23,567 nucleotides of DNA from Oscillospiraceae bacterium (GTDB lineage Bacteria; Bacillota; Clostridia; Oscillospirales; Oscillospiraceae): assembly GCA_016295225.1 (NCBI GenBank), contig JAEDLP010000009.1, positions 1-23,567 of the forward strand, written 5' to 3'. Positions within the stretch are counted from its first letter, which is position 1, and every line of letters starts with the position of its first letter. Below the pieces are notes generated by a model. That model had not been told where the DNA came from. It made no database searches and saw only the letters and a program-made list of their open reading frames with translations. A program made the translations under genes and the position numbers. Positions 7,125 through 13,778 of this stretch are shown piece by piece.

Positions 7125-7656
7125 AGTTAAACTCTCCTTTTTCCTTCGTGTCTTCATCAATAGTATATTTGCCACGTTCCAGAGCAACCATACCGGTGCG
7201 GACCATCTCGACGATGCCGAAGTCGGCCAGCAGTTCCTGGACTGCGTCGGTCTTCTTCTCATCGCCGATGAGAGACAGCGTCAGGGTCTCCTTGGACACA
7301 TCGATGATAGCGCCGCGGAAAATGTTAGCGATCTGAATGATCTCGTTCTTGTCCTCGCTGCTCTTGGCGCGGACCTTGTAGAGGACCAGCTCACGGCGGA
7401 TGGAGTGGCTGGGCTCCAGCAGCTTGACCGAGTGGACGGGGACCATCTTGGCCAGCTGGTTGCAGATCAGGTTAGTGTGGTTATCGTTGGTCAGGACCTC
7501 GATGGTCATACGGGAGACCTTGGGGTCGTCGGTGACGCCCACGGCCAGGGACTCGATGTTAAAGCCCTTCCGGGAGAACAGACGGGAGATCTGGGACAGA
7601 ACACCAGACTCGTTGTCCACCAGGACAGATAAAGTGCGCAGTTTCACTTCTTCCAT
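7105..7656 (-). CDS. ilvN: Acetolactate synthase small (regulatory) subunit
   Basis: This 183-residue protein is the regulatory subunit that activates the catalytic subunit and gives feedback inhibition by valine. An N-terminal ACT domain (about 5-78) shows LSVLVDNESGVLSQISRLF and FNIESLAVG, where the conserved Asn/Gly positions bind valine. A C-terminal ALS_ss_C domain (about 85-165) follows. A short charged tail (DEDTKEKGEFNYGKNVL) makes it somewhat longer than the usual 160-170 residues. An ATG at 7674 is also in frame, but AAGGAGG (7665-7671) sits 8 bases before 7656, which decides for MEEVKLRTLS. It starts 18 bases after ilvB and its last 20 bases overlap ilvC. The symbol ilvH is used for the same protein in some genomes. 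Confidence 0.95.
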   Translation of the reverse strand: MEEVKLRTLSVLVDNESGVLSQISRLFSRKGFNIESLAVGVTDDPKVSRMTIEVLTNDNHTNLICNQLAKMVPVHSVKLLEPSHSIRRELVLYKVRAKSSEDKNEIIQIANIFRGAIIDVSKETLTLSLIGDEKKTDAVQELLADFGIVEMVRTGMVALERGKYTIDEDTKEKGEFNYGKNVL

Positions 7657-7674
7657 GTTCTTGACCTCCTTCAA

Positions 7675-9390
7675 TTAGTTAACCAGGAATTCGGTGATGT
7701 GCTTGCCGCCGTTGACCATGGGACGGACCAGCTCACCCTCGAAGATGTTGCAGTCGATGACGGTGCCCTGACCCTTCTCCTGGGCCTCCAGAGCGGCCTG
7801 GATGGCGGCTTCCAGCTCCTCCACGTTGTTGACGCGGAAGCCCTGCAGGCCATTGGCCTCGGCCAGCTTCACGAAGTCGGGGCCGCGCTCGGTGGTGGTC
7901 TGGTAGTAACGCTTGTCGTACACCAGCTCCTGCCACTGGCGGACCATGCCCAGGCGGCGGTTGTTCATCACGAAGGTGATGATGGGAGCCTTGTAGAACT
8001 CCTCGGTGGACAGTTCGTTGCAGTTCATGCGGAAGGAGCCGTCGCCGGTGATATGGATGACAGTCTTTTCGGGGTTGCCCATCTTTGCGCCGATGGCGGC
8101 CCCCAGACCGAAGCCCATGGCGCCGTAGCCGCCGGAGGTGAGCAGCTGACCGGGATAGTCAAAGTGGAAGTGCTGGATGGCCCACATCTGGTGCTGGCCC
8201 ACGTCGGTGGCCACGATGGTGTCCTCGGGGCAGACCCGGGCGACGGTGCCCAGAATCTGCTTGGGGGTCATAATGTGGCTGTCGTCGTACTGGGTCTCGG
8301 TGGGGAAGGAGAAGACGTACTTCTTCCACTCACTGTGGTCATACTGGGGAACCTTGCGGTTGAGCAGCTCCAGAACCTGCTTAGCGTTGCCGATGATGTG
8401 GTGGTCGGTCTGGACGTTCTTGTTGATCTCGGCGCGGTCAATGTCGATATGGACGATCTTTGCCTGGCGGGCAAAGGTGGAAGGCTTCAGAGCCACGCGG
8501 TCGGAGAAGCGGCAGCCCACAGCGATGAGCAGGTCGCAGCCATCGCAGGCCATGTTGGAGGCCTTGGAGCCGTGCATGCCGATCATGCCGGTGGCCAGGG
8601 GGTCGGTGCCTGCGATGCCGCCGCCGCCCATCAGGGTGATGGCCACAGGGGCGTCGATGCGGCGGGCAAACTCCCGGAACTCCTCATGAGCACGGCCGCG
8701 GACCACGCCGCCGCCGCAGATGAGCATGGGCTTCTTGGACTGGGCGATCATGTCCACCAGGGTGTTGATGTCGCCCTGGTCAGGCTCGGGCATCTTCAGG
8801 GTGGAGGTGCGGGCACGCTCGTTCAAGGCAGCCAGGCGGCCGCTGGTGGCGTGCTTCTCCCGGGGCATATATTCATACTCGGTCTTGGCGGCGGTGACGT
8901 CCTTCACGATGTCGATGAGGACAGGGCCGGGACGGCCGGAGCGGGCCAGAGCGAAAGCCTCCCGGACGATGTCGGCCAGGTCGTTCACGTCGCGGACCAG
9001 ATAGGTGCACTTGGTGATGGGCATGGTGATGCCGGTAATGTCAACCTCCTGGAAGGCGTCCTTGCCGATGAGGGCCTGGGGCACGTTGCAGGTGATGAAG
9101 ACAACAGGGGAAGAGTCCATATATGCGGTAGCGATACCGGTGGTCAGGTTGGTTGCGCCGGGGCCGGAAGTGGCCAGGCAGACGCCCACCTTGCCGGTGG
9201 AGCGGGCGTAGCCGTCCGCTGCGTGGGAAGCGCCCTGCTCGTGGGCGGTCAGGATGTGGGTAATGCGGTCTCTGTAGTGATACAGCTCGTCATAGACGTT
9301 CAGAATGGTGCCGCCGGGATAGCCGAACACGGTGTCGACCCCCTGCTCAAGCAAACATTCCAACAAAATCTTGGCGCCAGTCATTTCCAT
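7675..9390 (-). CDS. ilvB: Acetolactate synthase catalytic subunit
   Basis: This 571-residue ThDP- and FAD-dependent enzyme condenses two pyruvates to 2-acetolactate, or pyruvate with 2-ketobutyrate to 2-aceto-2-hydroxybutyrate, committing carbon to Val/Leu or Ile. Domains in order are the ThDP-PYR domain (YPGG at 24-27, catalytic E51 in TAHEQGASH, LATSGPGATN), a central FAD domain (about 200-345) and the ThDP-PP domain with the GDG...NN cofactor motif (449-477). GMVRQWQEL, the tryptophan-containing loop typical of true biosynthetic enzymes, follows. The presence of ilvN also separates it from catabolic AlsS. Start ATG at 9390 has a GGAGGAGG site. It is the first structural gene after a long leader with an attenuator-like terminator. 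Confidence 0.97.
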   Translation of the reverse strand: MEMTGAKILLECLLEQGVDTVFGYPGGTILNVYDELYHYRDRITHILTAHEQGASHAADGYARSTGKVGVCLATSGPGATNLTTGIATAYMDSSPVVFITCNVPQALIGKDAFQEVDITGITMPITKCTYLVRDVNDLADIVREAFALARSGRPGPVLIDIVKDVTAAKTEYEYMPREKHATSGRLAALNERARTSTLKMPEPDQGDINTLVDMIAQSKKPMLICGGGVVRGRAHEEFREFARRIDAPVAITLMGGGGIAGTDPLATGMIGMHGSKASNMACDGCDLLIAVGCRFSDRVALKPSTFARQAKIVHIDIDRAEINKNVQTDHHIIGNAKQVLELLNRKVPQYDHSEWKKYVFSFPTETQYDDSHIMTPKQILGTVARVCPEDTIVATDVGQHQMWAIQHFHFDYPGQLLTSGGYGAMGFGLGAAIGAKMGNPEKTVIHITGDGSFRMNCNELSTEEFYKAPIITFVMNNRRLGMVRQWQELVYDKRYYQTTTERGPDFVKLAEANGLQGFRVNNVEELEAAIQAALEAQEKGQGTVIDCNIFEGELVRPMVNGGKHITEFLVN

Positions 9391-9419
9391 ACTGTTTCCT
9401 CCTCCTTTTATGGGACAAA

Positions 9420-9467
9420 CAAAAAAGCTCCCTGGTTTTACATGCTAAACATTAAAACCATAGAGCT
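9420..9467 (-). terminator. Attenuator terminator in the ilvB leader
   Basis: On the minus strand AGCTC-TAT-GGTTTTA pairs with TAAAACC-AGG-GAGCT around a small loop (9426-9467), followed by TTTTTTGTTTG. It lies upstream of ilvB, not after a gene, 66 bases after the leader-peptide stop. A competing hairpin, AGAACTT-ACA-AGCTCT (9462-9477), would use the same 5' arm and is a candidate antiterminator element. Confidence 0.88.
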
Positions 9468-9532
9468 TGTAAGTTCTCCGCAAATCTCAATCTCGAAAAG
9501 CCGCCGGACTGGGAGGGGCCTCTCCATGTGGG

Positions 9533-9673
9533 TTAGATGGGATTCGCGTGTTGCTTGCCTGTTCTGGACATAACATTTAGCACTATTTCCGGTACTACTA
9601 CTGCGCCTACGCTAAGTAGTACCCCAATAATGCTGACAGCCATAATGTTCAGTTCAGCAAAAAACACGTTCAT
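9533..9673 (-). CDS. Leader peptide of the ilvBNC attenuator (46 residues, Val/Leu/Ile rich)
   Basis: ATG at 9673 opens a 46-codon frame in the ilvB leader; GTGAGG lies about 7 bases upstream as a modest ribosome site. Nineteen of 46 residues are Val, Leu or Ile, concentrated in VSIIGVLLSVGAVVVPEIVL (13-32). The codons are striking: Val is GTA five times (three in a row, residues 25-27), Leu is CTA twice and CTT once, and one Ile is ATA. The surrounding genes use GTG/GTC, CTG/CTC and ATC almost exclusively. This is what a leader built to stall ribosomes when charged BCAA tRNAs are scarce would look like. The stop is 66 bases before the terminator stem, longer than in classical leaders. It could alternatively be a small membrane protein, since the BCAA run is hydrophobic; position, codons and RNA structure favour the leader role. 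Confidence 0.85.
   Translation of the reverse strand: MNVFFAELNIMAVSIIGVLLSVGAVVVPEIVLNVMSRTGKQHANPI
9591..9623 (-). promoter_or_regulatory. Hairpin across the valine codons of the ilv leader
   Basis: GGTACTAC and GTAGTACC (9616-9623 and 9591-9598) form a perfect 8-bp stem, with a possible inner GCG/CGC pairing. The stem includes the GTA-CTA codons 18-19 and the GTA-GTA-GTA run, so a ribosome at these codons would open it. It is a candidate pause or 1:2 hairpin of the attenuator. Confidence 0.65.
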
Positions 9674-9710
9674 AGTCTAGCCTCACTGTAACTGTCCCTA
9701 CCGGGCGGTC

Positions 9711-9726
9711 TTGTTCTTTGGAACAA
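9711..9726. promoter_or_regulatory. Inverted repeat at the ilvB transcription start, possible operator
   Basis: TTGTTC-N4-GAACAA is a perfect 6-bp inverted repeat directly next to the -10 box, covering the predicted start point near 9720. It does not match the FadR-type sites near ilvD, so a different regulator, or simply a 5' RNA hairpin, would be involved. Confidence 0.4.
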
Positions 9727-9755
9727 AAGATAGCACTTCCCAAGGGGGCTGTCAA
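9727..9755 (-). promoter_or_regulatory. Promoter of the ilvBNC operon
   Basis: On the minus strand a consensus TTGACA (9750-9755) and TATCTT (9727-9732) are separated by 17 bases. It gives a leader of about 330 bases before ilvB. The stretch 9391-9836 holds no other gene. Confidence 0.78.
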
Positions 9756-9836
9756 TCGTTTTTTTTGATTTTCTGTAAATTGTTGACTTGACACTTTTCT
9801 TCGGGAATTTTTTTGTCAACCTTGATCAAGCGGCTT

Positions 9837-10754
9837 TCACCAATTTGTCTCCATTTCCTTGATTTTTTGATGAAGTGTTTCATTTACGGGAACCCGCATG
9901 CCGTACTGGTCTGCCAGGGTGCGGACGGTGCCGGCGAACATCTCCACCTCGGTCTTCCGGCGGGCCAGGCCGTCCTGCCGCATGGAGGGAATGGACGCGG
10001 GGGTCAGGGAATCCACCACCGCCAGATACTCCTGCAGGTCCTTCTGGGTCAGCAGGACCCCCTGGCAGGCGCTGACCTTTCGCACCTCGTTCATGGCGGC
10101 GATCATGGTCTCCCGGGCTTCGCCGGGCTGCTGAACGCCGGCATAGTCGGTCTCATAGGCCATGCACACCTGGTTGACTCCCACGTTCAGCATGAACTTG
10201 CACCACATCCGGTGGAGAATATCCTCCTCCCGCCGGACGGGCAGGCCCACTCTTTCCAGGAATGCCACAGTCTCGGCCAGCTTCTCCTCCCGGTCGAAAT
10301 AGTCCTCCTGGGGAACGCCCACGAAGATGGTTCCGTCCCCCTTGCGCACCACGGCGTTGCCCTCCCGCACCGGGTCCAGGCCCTGGGTGACGGTGTAGAG
10401 AACCTTCTCCCAGCCGAAGCGCAGGGACAGGGTCTCCTCGCTGCTGATGCCGTTGAGCAGGGAGAGGATGATGGTGTCCGGCCCCACGGAGGGTTCGGCC
10501 AGATCCATAGCCTCCTCCAAGGCGGGACCCTTCACGGCGAAGATCAGCAGATCGGCGGGTTCTTCCTCGGTCCCGTCGGAAAAGCGGAAGTCGCACCGCT
10601 CCCCGTTGTAGAGCACGCCCTGGGTTCGGCAGCGGTCCAGACGGTCTCCATCGGCCAAGAAGCAAACCTTCTCTGGTCCCAGGCATTTTACCATGGCGTC
10701 GCCTACCACCGTGCCCAGAGCGCCGGCCCCCACGATGGTCACTGTTTCGATCAT
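9837..10754 (-). CDS. panE: 2-dehydropantoate 2-reductase (ketopantoate reductase)
   Basis: This 305-residue protein is an ApbA/PanE-family NADPH enzyme that reduces ketopantoate to pantoate on the way to pantothenate and CoA. The N-terminal Rossmann domain begins with VGAGALGTVVGD (8-19), and N101 sits in SLLNGISSEE. The C-terminal domain carries the catalytic K186 in CKFMLNVGVNQV with N190 and N194. Length is typical. ATG at 10754 is preceded by AAGGAGGA. It has its own promoter (10791-10818). Its substrate derives from 2-ketoisovalerate, the product of IlvD, so its place next to the ilv genes is metabolically sensible, although panB and panC are not in the window. The family also contains reductases of other 2-keto acids, so the exact substrate is less certain than the family. 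Confidence 0.88.
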   Translation of the reverse strand: MIETVTIVGAGALGTVVGDAMVKCLGPEKVCFLADGDRLDRCRTQGVLYNGERCDFRFSDGTEEEPADLLIFAVKGPALEEAMDLAEPSVGPDTIILSLLNGISSEETLSLRFGWEKVLYTVTQGLDPVREGNAVVRKGDGTIFVGVPQEDYFDREEKLAETVAFLERVGLPVRREEDILHRMWCKFMLNVGVNQVCMAYETDYAGVQQPGEARETMIAAMNEVRKVSACQGVLLTQKDLQEYLAVVDSLTPASIPSMRQDGLARRKTEVEMFAGTVRTLADQYGMRVPVNETLHQKIKEMETNW

Positions 10755-10790
10755 ACCACGTCCTCCTTATGGGTTTATCAGATTTCATGT

Positions 10791-10818
10791 ATTATAGCAC
10801 AAATATTTTTCTCTGCAA
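10791..10818 (-). promoter_or_regulatory. Promoter of panE
   Basis: On the minus strand TTGCAG (10813-10818) and a perfect TATAAT (10791-10796) are 16 bases apart. A TG one base before the -10 makes it an extended -10 promoter. Confidence 0.7.
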
Positions 10819-10875
10819 GCCCCCGCCCCCCTCTTCCCCGCAGGTTCACGCCTGCCGTCCCGCTTCATTTTCCAT

Positions 10876-10904
10876 TTTACATTTCCCTTGTTCCATTGTA
10901 TACT
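10876..10904 (+). promoter_or_regulatory. Promoter of the AEC permease gene
   Basis: TTTACA (10876-10881) and TATACT (10899-10904) are 17 bases apart and lie about 30 bases before the predicted TTG start. Transcription is divergent from panE. Confidence 0.65.
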
Positions 10905-10935
10905 GATATATTATTGTATCGAAAGAGGGGTTCCC

Positions 10936-11889
10936 TTGGACAGCTTTCTCTTCAGCATCCGGGCCACGGCTCCGGTCTTTTTGATGATGGTACTGGGGTA
11001 CATCCTCCGGCGGCTTGGGCTGCTGGACCCCCACTTCTGCAAGGTCAGCGACAAGTTCGTCTTCACGGCGGCCCTACCGGCCATGCTCTTCCGGGACATG
11101 GCCGCCACCCATCTTCAGGAAACCTTCGACCTGCCCTATGTCCTCTTCTGCGCCGGGGTTACTACGGTGGTCTTCTTCTCCCTCTGGGGGCTGGCCCGGC
11201 ATTTCCTCCGGGACAAATCCCTGGTGGGGGAGTTCGTCCAGGTCTCCTACCGGTCCAGCGCGGCCATTCTGGGCTGTGCCATCATCCAGGGCATATATGG
11301 GGGAACCGGCATGGCCCCCCTGATGATCATCGGCAGCGTCCCCCTCTTTAATATCTACGCCGTTCTGGTCCTCACCATCGAGGGACCCACCGCCAGCGGC
11401 AGTCTGGGCCACCGGCTCCGCCACGCCGGCAAGGGGATCGTCACCAATCCCATCATCCTGGGCATTCTTCTGGGGGTGATCCCCTCCCTTCTGGGCCTGA
11501 ACGCCTTCCCGCCCATCCTGGACAGCACCCTGGATCTGCTGGCCCGGGTGGCCACCCCGCTGGCTCTTCTGTCTCTAGGGGCGAGTTTTCAAGGGAAAAA
11601 GGCCCTGGGAAAACTCCGGCTGTCTGCCGGGGCAGCGGCCATCAAGCTCCTGCTCCTCCCGGCCCTCTTTCTCCCCCTGGCCGTGTATTTCGGATTCACC
11701 GACTCCAAGCTGGTGGCCCTCATCGTCATGCTGGGCTCCACCTCCACCCCCACCTGCTACATCATGGCCAGAAGCATGGGCCACGAGGGAACCCTCACCG
11801 CCAGCGTGGTGGTGCTGACCACCGTGTGCAGCGCCTTTTCCCTGACCCTCTGGATTTTCCTGGGCCGCCAGTTCGGCCTGATTGCGTGA
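10936..11889 (+). CDS. AEC-family (auxin efflux carrier-like) membrane transporter
   Basis: This 317-residue protein is almost wholly hydrophobic, with about ten predicted membrane helices in two halves separated by a short polar linker near residues 150-165, as in the AEC/MdcF/YfdV family. Bacterial members carry carboxylates such as malonate or malate, or are uncharacterised permeases; the substrate cannot be read from sequence. The start is chosen as TTG at 10936, because AAAGAGGGG sits 5 bases upstream and the protein then begins (M)DSFLFSIRATAPVF, like relatives. The in-frame ATG at 10888 lies upstream of the -10 box and would not be transcribed from the predicted promoter. It is divergent from panE, 77 bases ahead of the aminopeptidase gene, and no terminator separates it from that gene. 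Export or uptake of a keto acid made by the neighbouring pathway is a possible but untested link. Confidence 0.85.
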   Translation: MDSFLFSIRATAPVFLMMVLGYILRRLGLLDPHFCKVSDKFVFTAALPAMLFRDMAATHLQETFDLPYVLFCAGVTTVVFFSLWGLARHFLRDKSLVGEFVQVSYRSSAAILGCAIIQGIYGGTGMAPLMIIGSVPLFNIYAVLVLTIEGPTASGSLGHRLRHAGKGIVTNPIILGILLGVIPSLLGLNAFPPILDSTLDLLARVATPLALLSLGASFQGKKALGKLRLSAGAAAIKLLLLPALFLPLAVYFGFTDSKLVALIVMLGSTSTPTCYIMARSMGHEGTLTASVVVLTTVCSAFSLTLWIFLGRQFGLIA

Positions 11890-11966
11890 GGTTTTCAGAA
11901 AATTTTAAGTCCCATGTTATTCTTTCTTAACAATTCGACGTTATGATAAAAGGAGATATCCATGCC

Positions 11967-13748
11967 ATGAGAAAACAGTTACAGGCCCTGCGGGACGTGA
12001 TGGCCGAGCATAAAATCGACGCCTATCTCATCCCCACCGACGACTTCCACGGCAGCGAGTACGTGGGCGAGCACTTCGCCTGTCGAAAATACGTGTCCGG
12101 CTTCACCGGCTCCGCCGGGACCCTGCTGGTTTTCCCCCAGTGGGCCGGTCTGTGGACCGACGGCCGCTACTTCCTCCAGGCGGAGGCGGAGCTGAAGGAC
12201 TCCGGTATCCGTCTGATGAAAATGGGCCAGCCCGGGGTCCCCACCCTGGACGAGTTCCTGCGGAACAGCCTCCAGCCCGACCAGGTGCTGGGCTTCGACG
12301 GCCGCTGCGTGTCCGCCCGGGCGGGCCGCCGGTACTACCGGATGGCCAAGAACCGGGGGGCCCGCATCAACGACCGGCTGGACCTGGTGGATGAGATCTG
12401 GCCCGACCGTCCCCCCCTGTCCGCCCAGCCCGTGTGGACCCTGGACGAGACGCACGCCGGGGAATCCCGGTGGGACAAGCTGGAGCGGGTCCGGGAGACC
12501 ATGGCCGCCGAAGGGGCGGACATCTTCCTCCTCACCAGCCTGGAGGATATCGCCTGGCTGCTGAACATCCGGGGGGGCGACGTGGACTGCAACCCGGTGG
12601 CATTGGCCTACCTGTCCCTCACCCTGGAGGCCTGCCACCTCTTCGCTAACGGCGCGGTCTTCCCCCCTGACGTCCTGGAGGAGCTGGAGATCGATGGGGT
12701 AGACCTGCGGCCCTACGACAGCTTCTATGCCTACACCAACCGGCTGACCGCCGACCACACGGTGATGCTGAGCACCAGGAAGGTGAACACCAAGGTCCTC
12801 ACCAGCATCCCCACCGGGGTTCGCCTGCTGGACCGTACCAACCCCACCGAGACCATGAAGGCCGTGAAGAACGAAACCGAGGCCGCCAACCTGGCCAAAG
12901 CCCACCTCTACGACGGGGTGGCTCTCACCCGATTCATGTACTGGCTGAAGAAAAACGCCGGAAAGGCCCCCATCACCGAGCGCTCCGCCGCCGCCCATCT
13001 GGAGGAGCTGCGCAAAGAGCAGCCCGGCTACCTCCAGCCCAGCTTCGACCCCATCCTGGCCTTTGGCCCCCACGGAGCCATTATCCACTACTCGGCCACC
13101 GAGGAAACCGACGCGGCCATCACCGACGAGGGCTTCCTGCTGGCCGACACCGGCGGCCACTACCTCACCGGCACCACCGACTGCACCCGGACCTACGCCC
13201 TGGGGCCGCTGCGGGAGGACCAGAAGGCCGCCTACACCGCCGTCCTCCGGGGCAACCTGAACCTAGCCGCCGCCCGGTTCAAAAAGGGCTGCACCGGCGT
13301 GAACCTGGATTACCTGGCCCGCCAGCCCCTGTGGGACCTGGGCCTGGACTTCAACCACGGCACCGGCCACGGGGTGGGCTATCTGCTCAGCGTCCACGAG
13401 GGGCCCCAGAGCATCCGCTGGAAAAGCATGGGCCAGGACGCCCCCTTCCTCCCCGGCATGGTCACCTCCGACGAGCCCGGCGTGTACTTCGACGGGGACT
13501 ACGGGATTCGTCTGGAGAACCTGATGCTGTGCGTGGAGCGGGAGACCACCCTCTTCGGAACCTTCCTGGGGTTCGCGACCCTCACCCTCACCCCCTTCGA
13601 CTTGGACGCGGTGGACCCCGCCCTGATGACCCCCAGTGAGAAGGACCTGCTGAACCGCTACCACGCCAAGGTCTGCGAAACCATTGCTCCTCTCCTTCCC
13701 CCGGAGGAGGCCGCCTGGCTCAAGGAGGCCACCCGTCCGGTGGAATGA
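11967..13748 (+). CDS. Aminopeptidase P family Xaa-Pro peptidase (M24B)
   Basis: This 593-residue cytoplasmic metallopeptidase should remove N-terminal residues that precede proline. Two creatinase-like N-terminal domains (about 5-135 and 155-300) lead to a pita-bread M24 domain (about 305-525). Its five metal ligands are all visible: D394 (LLADTGGHY), D405 (TTDCTRTY), H468 (GTGHGVGYLLSVHEGP), E503 (TSDEPGVY) and E517 (GIRLENLM). A C-terminal M24_C segment closes the protein. Size matches the ~600-residue three-domain subgroup, not the ~360-residue Xaa-Pro dipeptidases. ATG at 11967 follows AAAGGAGA by 11 bases; the ATG at 11943 is upstream of that site and less likely. The amidase gene follows after 30 bases, so the two are probably co-transcribed. 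Confidence 0.95.
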   Translation: MRKQLQALRDVMAEHKIDAYLIPTDDFHGSEYVGEHFACRKYVSGFTGSAGTLLVFPQWAGLWTDGRYFLQAEAELKDSGIRLMKMGQPGVPTLDEFLRNSLQPDQVLGFDGRCVSARAGRRYYRMAKNRGARINDRLDLVDEIWPDRPPLSAQPVWTLDETHAGESRWDKLERVRETMAAEGADIFLLTSLEDIAWLLNIRGGDVDCNPVALAYLSLTLEACHLFANGAVFPPDVLEELEIDGVDLRPYDSFYAYTNRLTADHTVMLSTRKVNTKVLTSIPTGVRLLDRTNPTETMKAVKNETEAANLAKAHLYDGVALTRFMYWLKKNAGKAPITERSAAAHLEELRKEQPGYLQPSFDPILAFGPHGAIIHYSATEETDAAITDEGFLLADTGGHYLTGTTDCTRTYALGPLREDQKAAYTAVLRGNLNLAAARFKKGCTGVNLDYLARQPLWDLGLDFNHGTGHGVGYLLSVHEGPQSIRWKSMGQDAPFLPGMVTSDEPGVYFDGDYGIRLENLMLCVERETTLFGTFLGFATLTLTPFDLDAVDPALMTPSEKDLLNRYHAKVCETIAPLLPPEEAAWLKEATRPVE

Positions 13749-13778
13749 CCCCACCTTACGCCCAAAGGAGGCACCCCT

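Noticed and set aside
7125..7262. 46-residue N-terminal extension of IlvC
   Set aside because: It is ilvN coding sequence read in another frame; the ribosome site and family N-terminus place the start at 7124.
7699..9573. 624-codon open frame antisense to ilvB
   Set aside because: It is a by-product of GC-biased third codon positions on the opposite strand. Its Gly/Val/Asp/His-rich composition, lack of a ribosome site and exact mirroring of a secure gene argue against coding.
9391..9720. T-box riboswitch in the ilvB leader
   Set aside because: No AGGGTGGNACCGCG-like antiterminator box or stem I specifier region could be found. The leader peptide and terminator explain the region better.
9813..11351. 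512-codon plus-strand frame spanning panE antisense and the start of the AEC gene
   Set aside because: It overlaps two supported genes in other frames and crosses the AT-rich divergent promoter region; its composition is that of a shadow frame.
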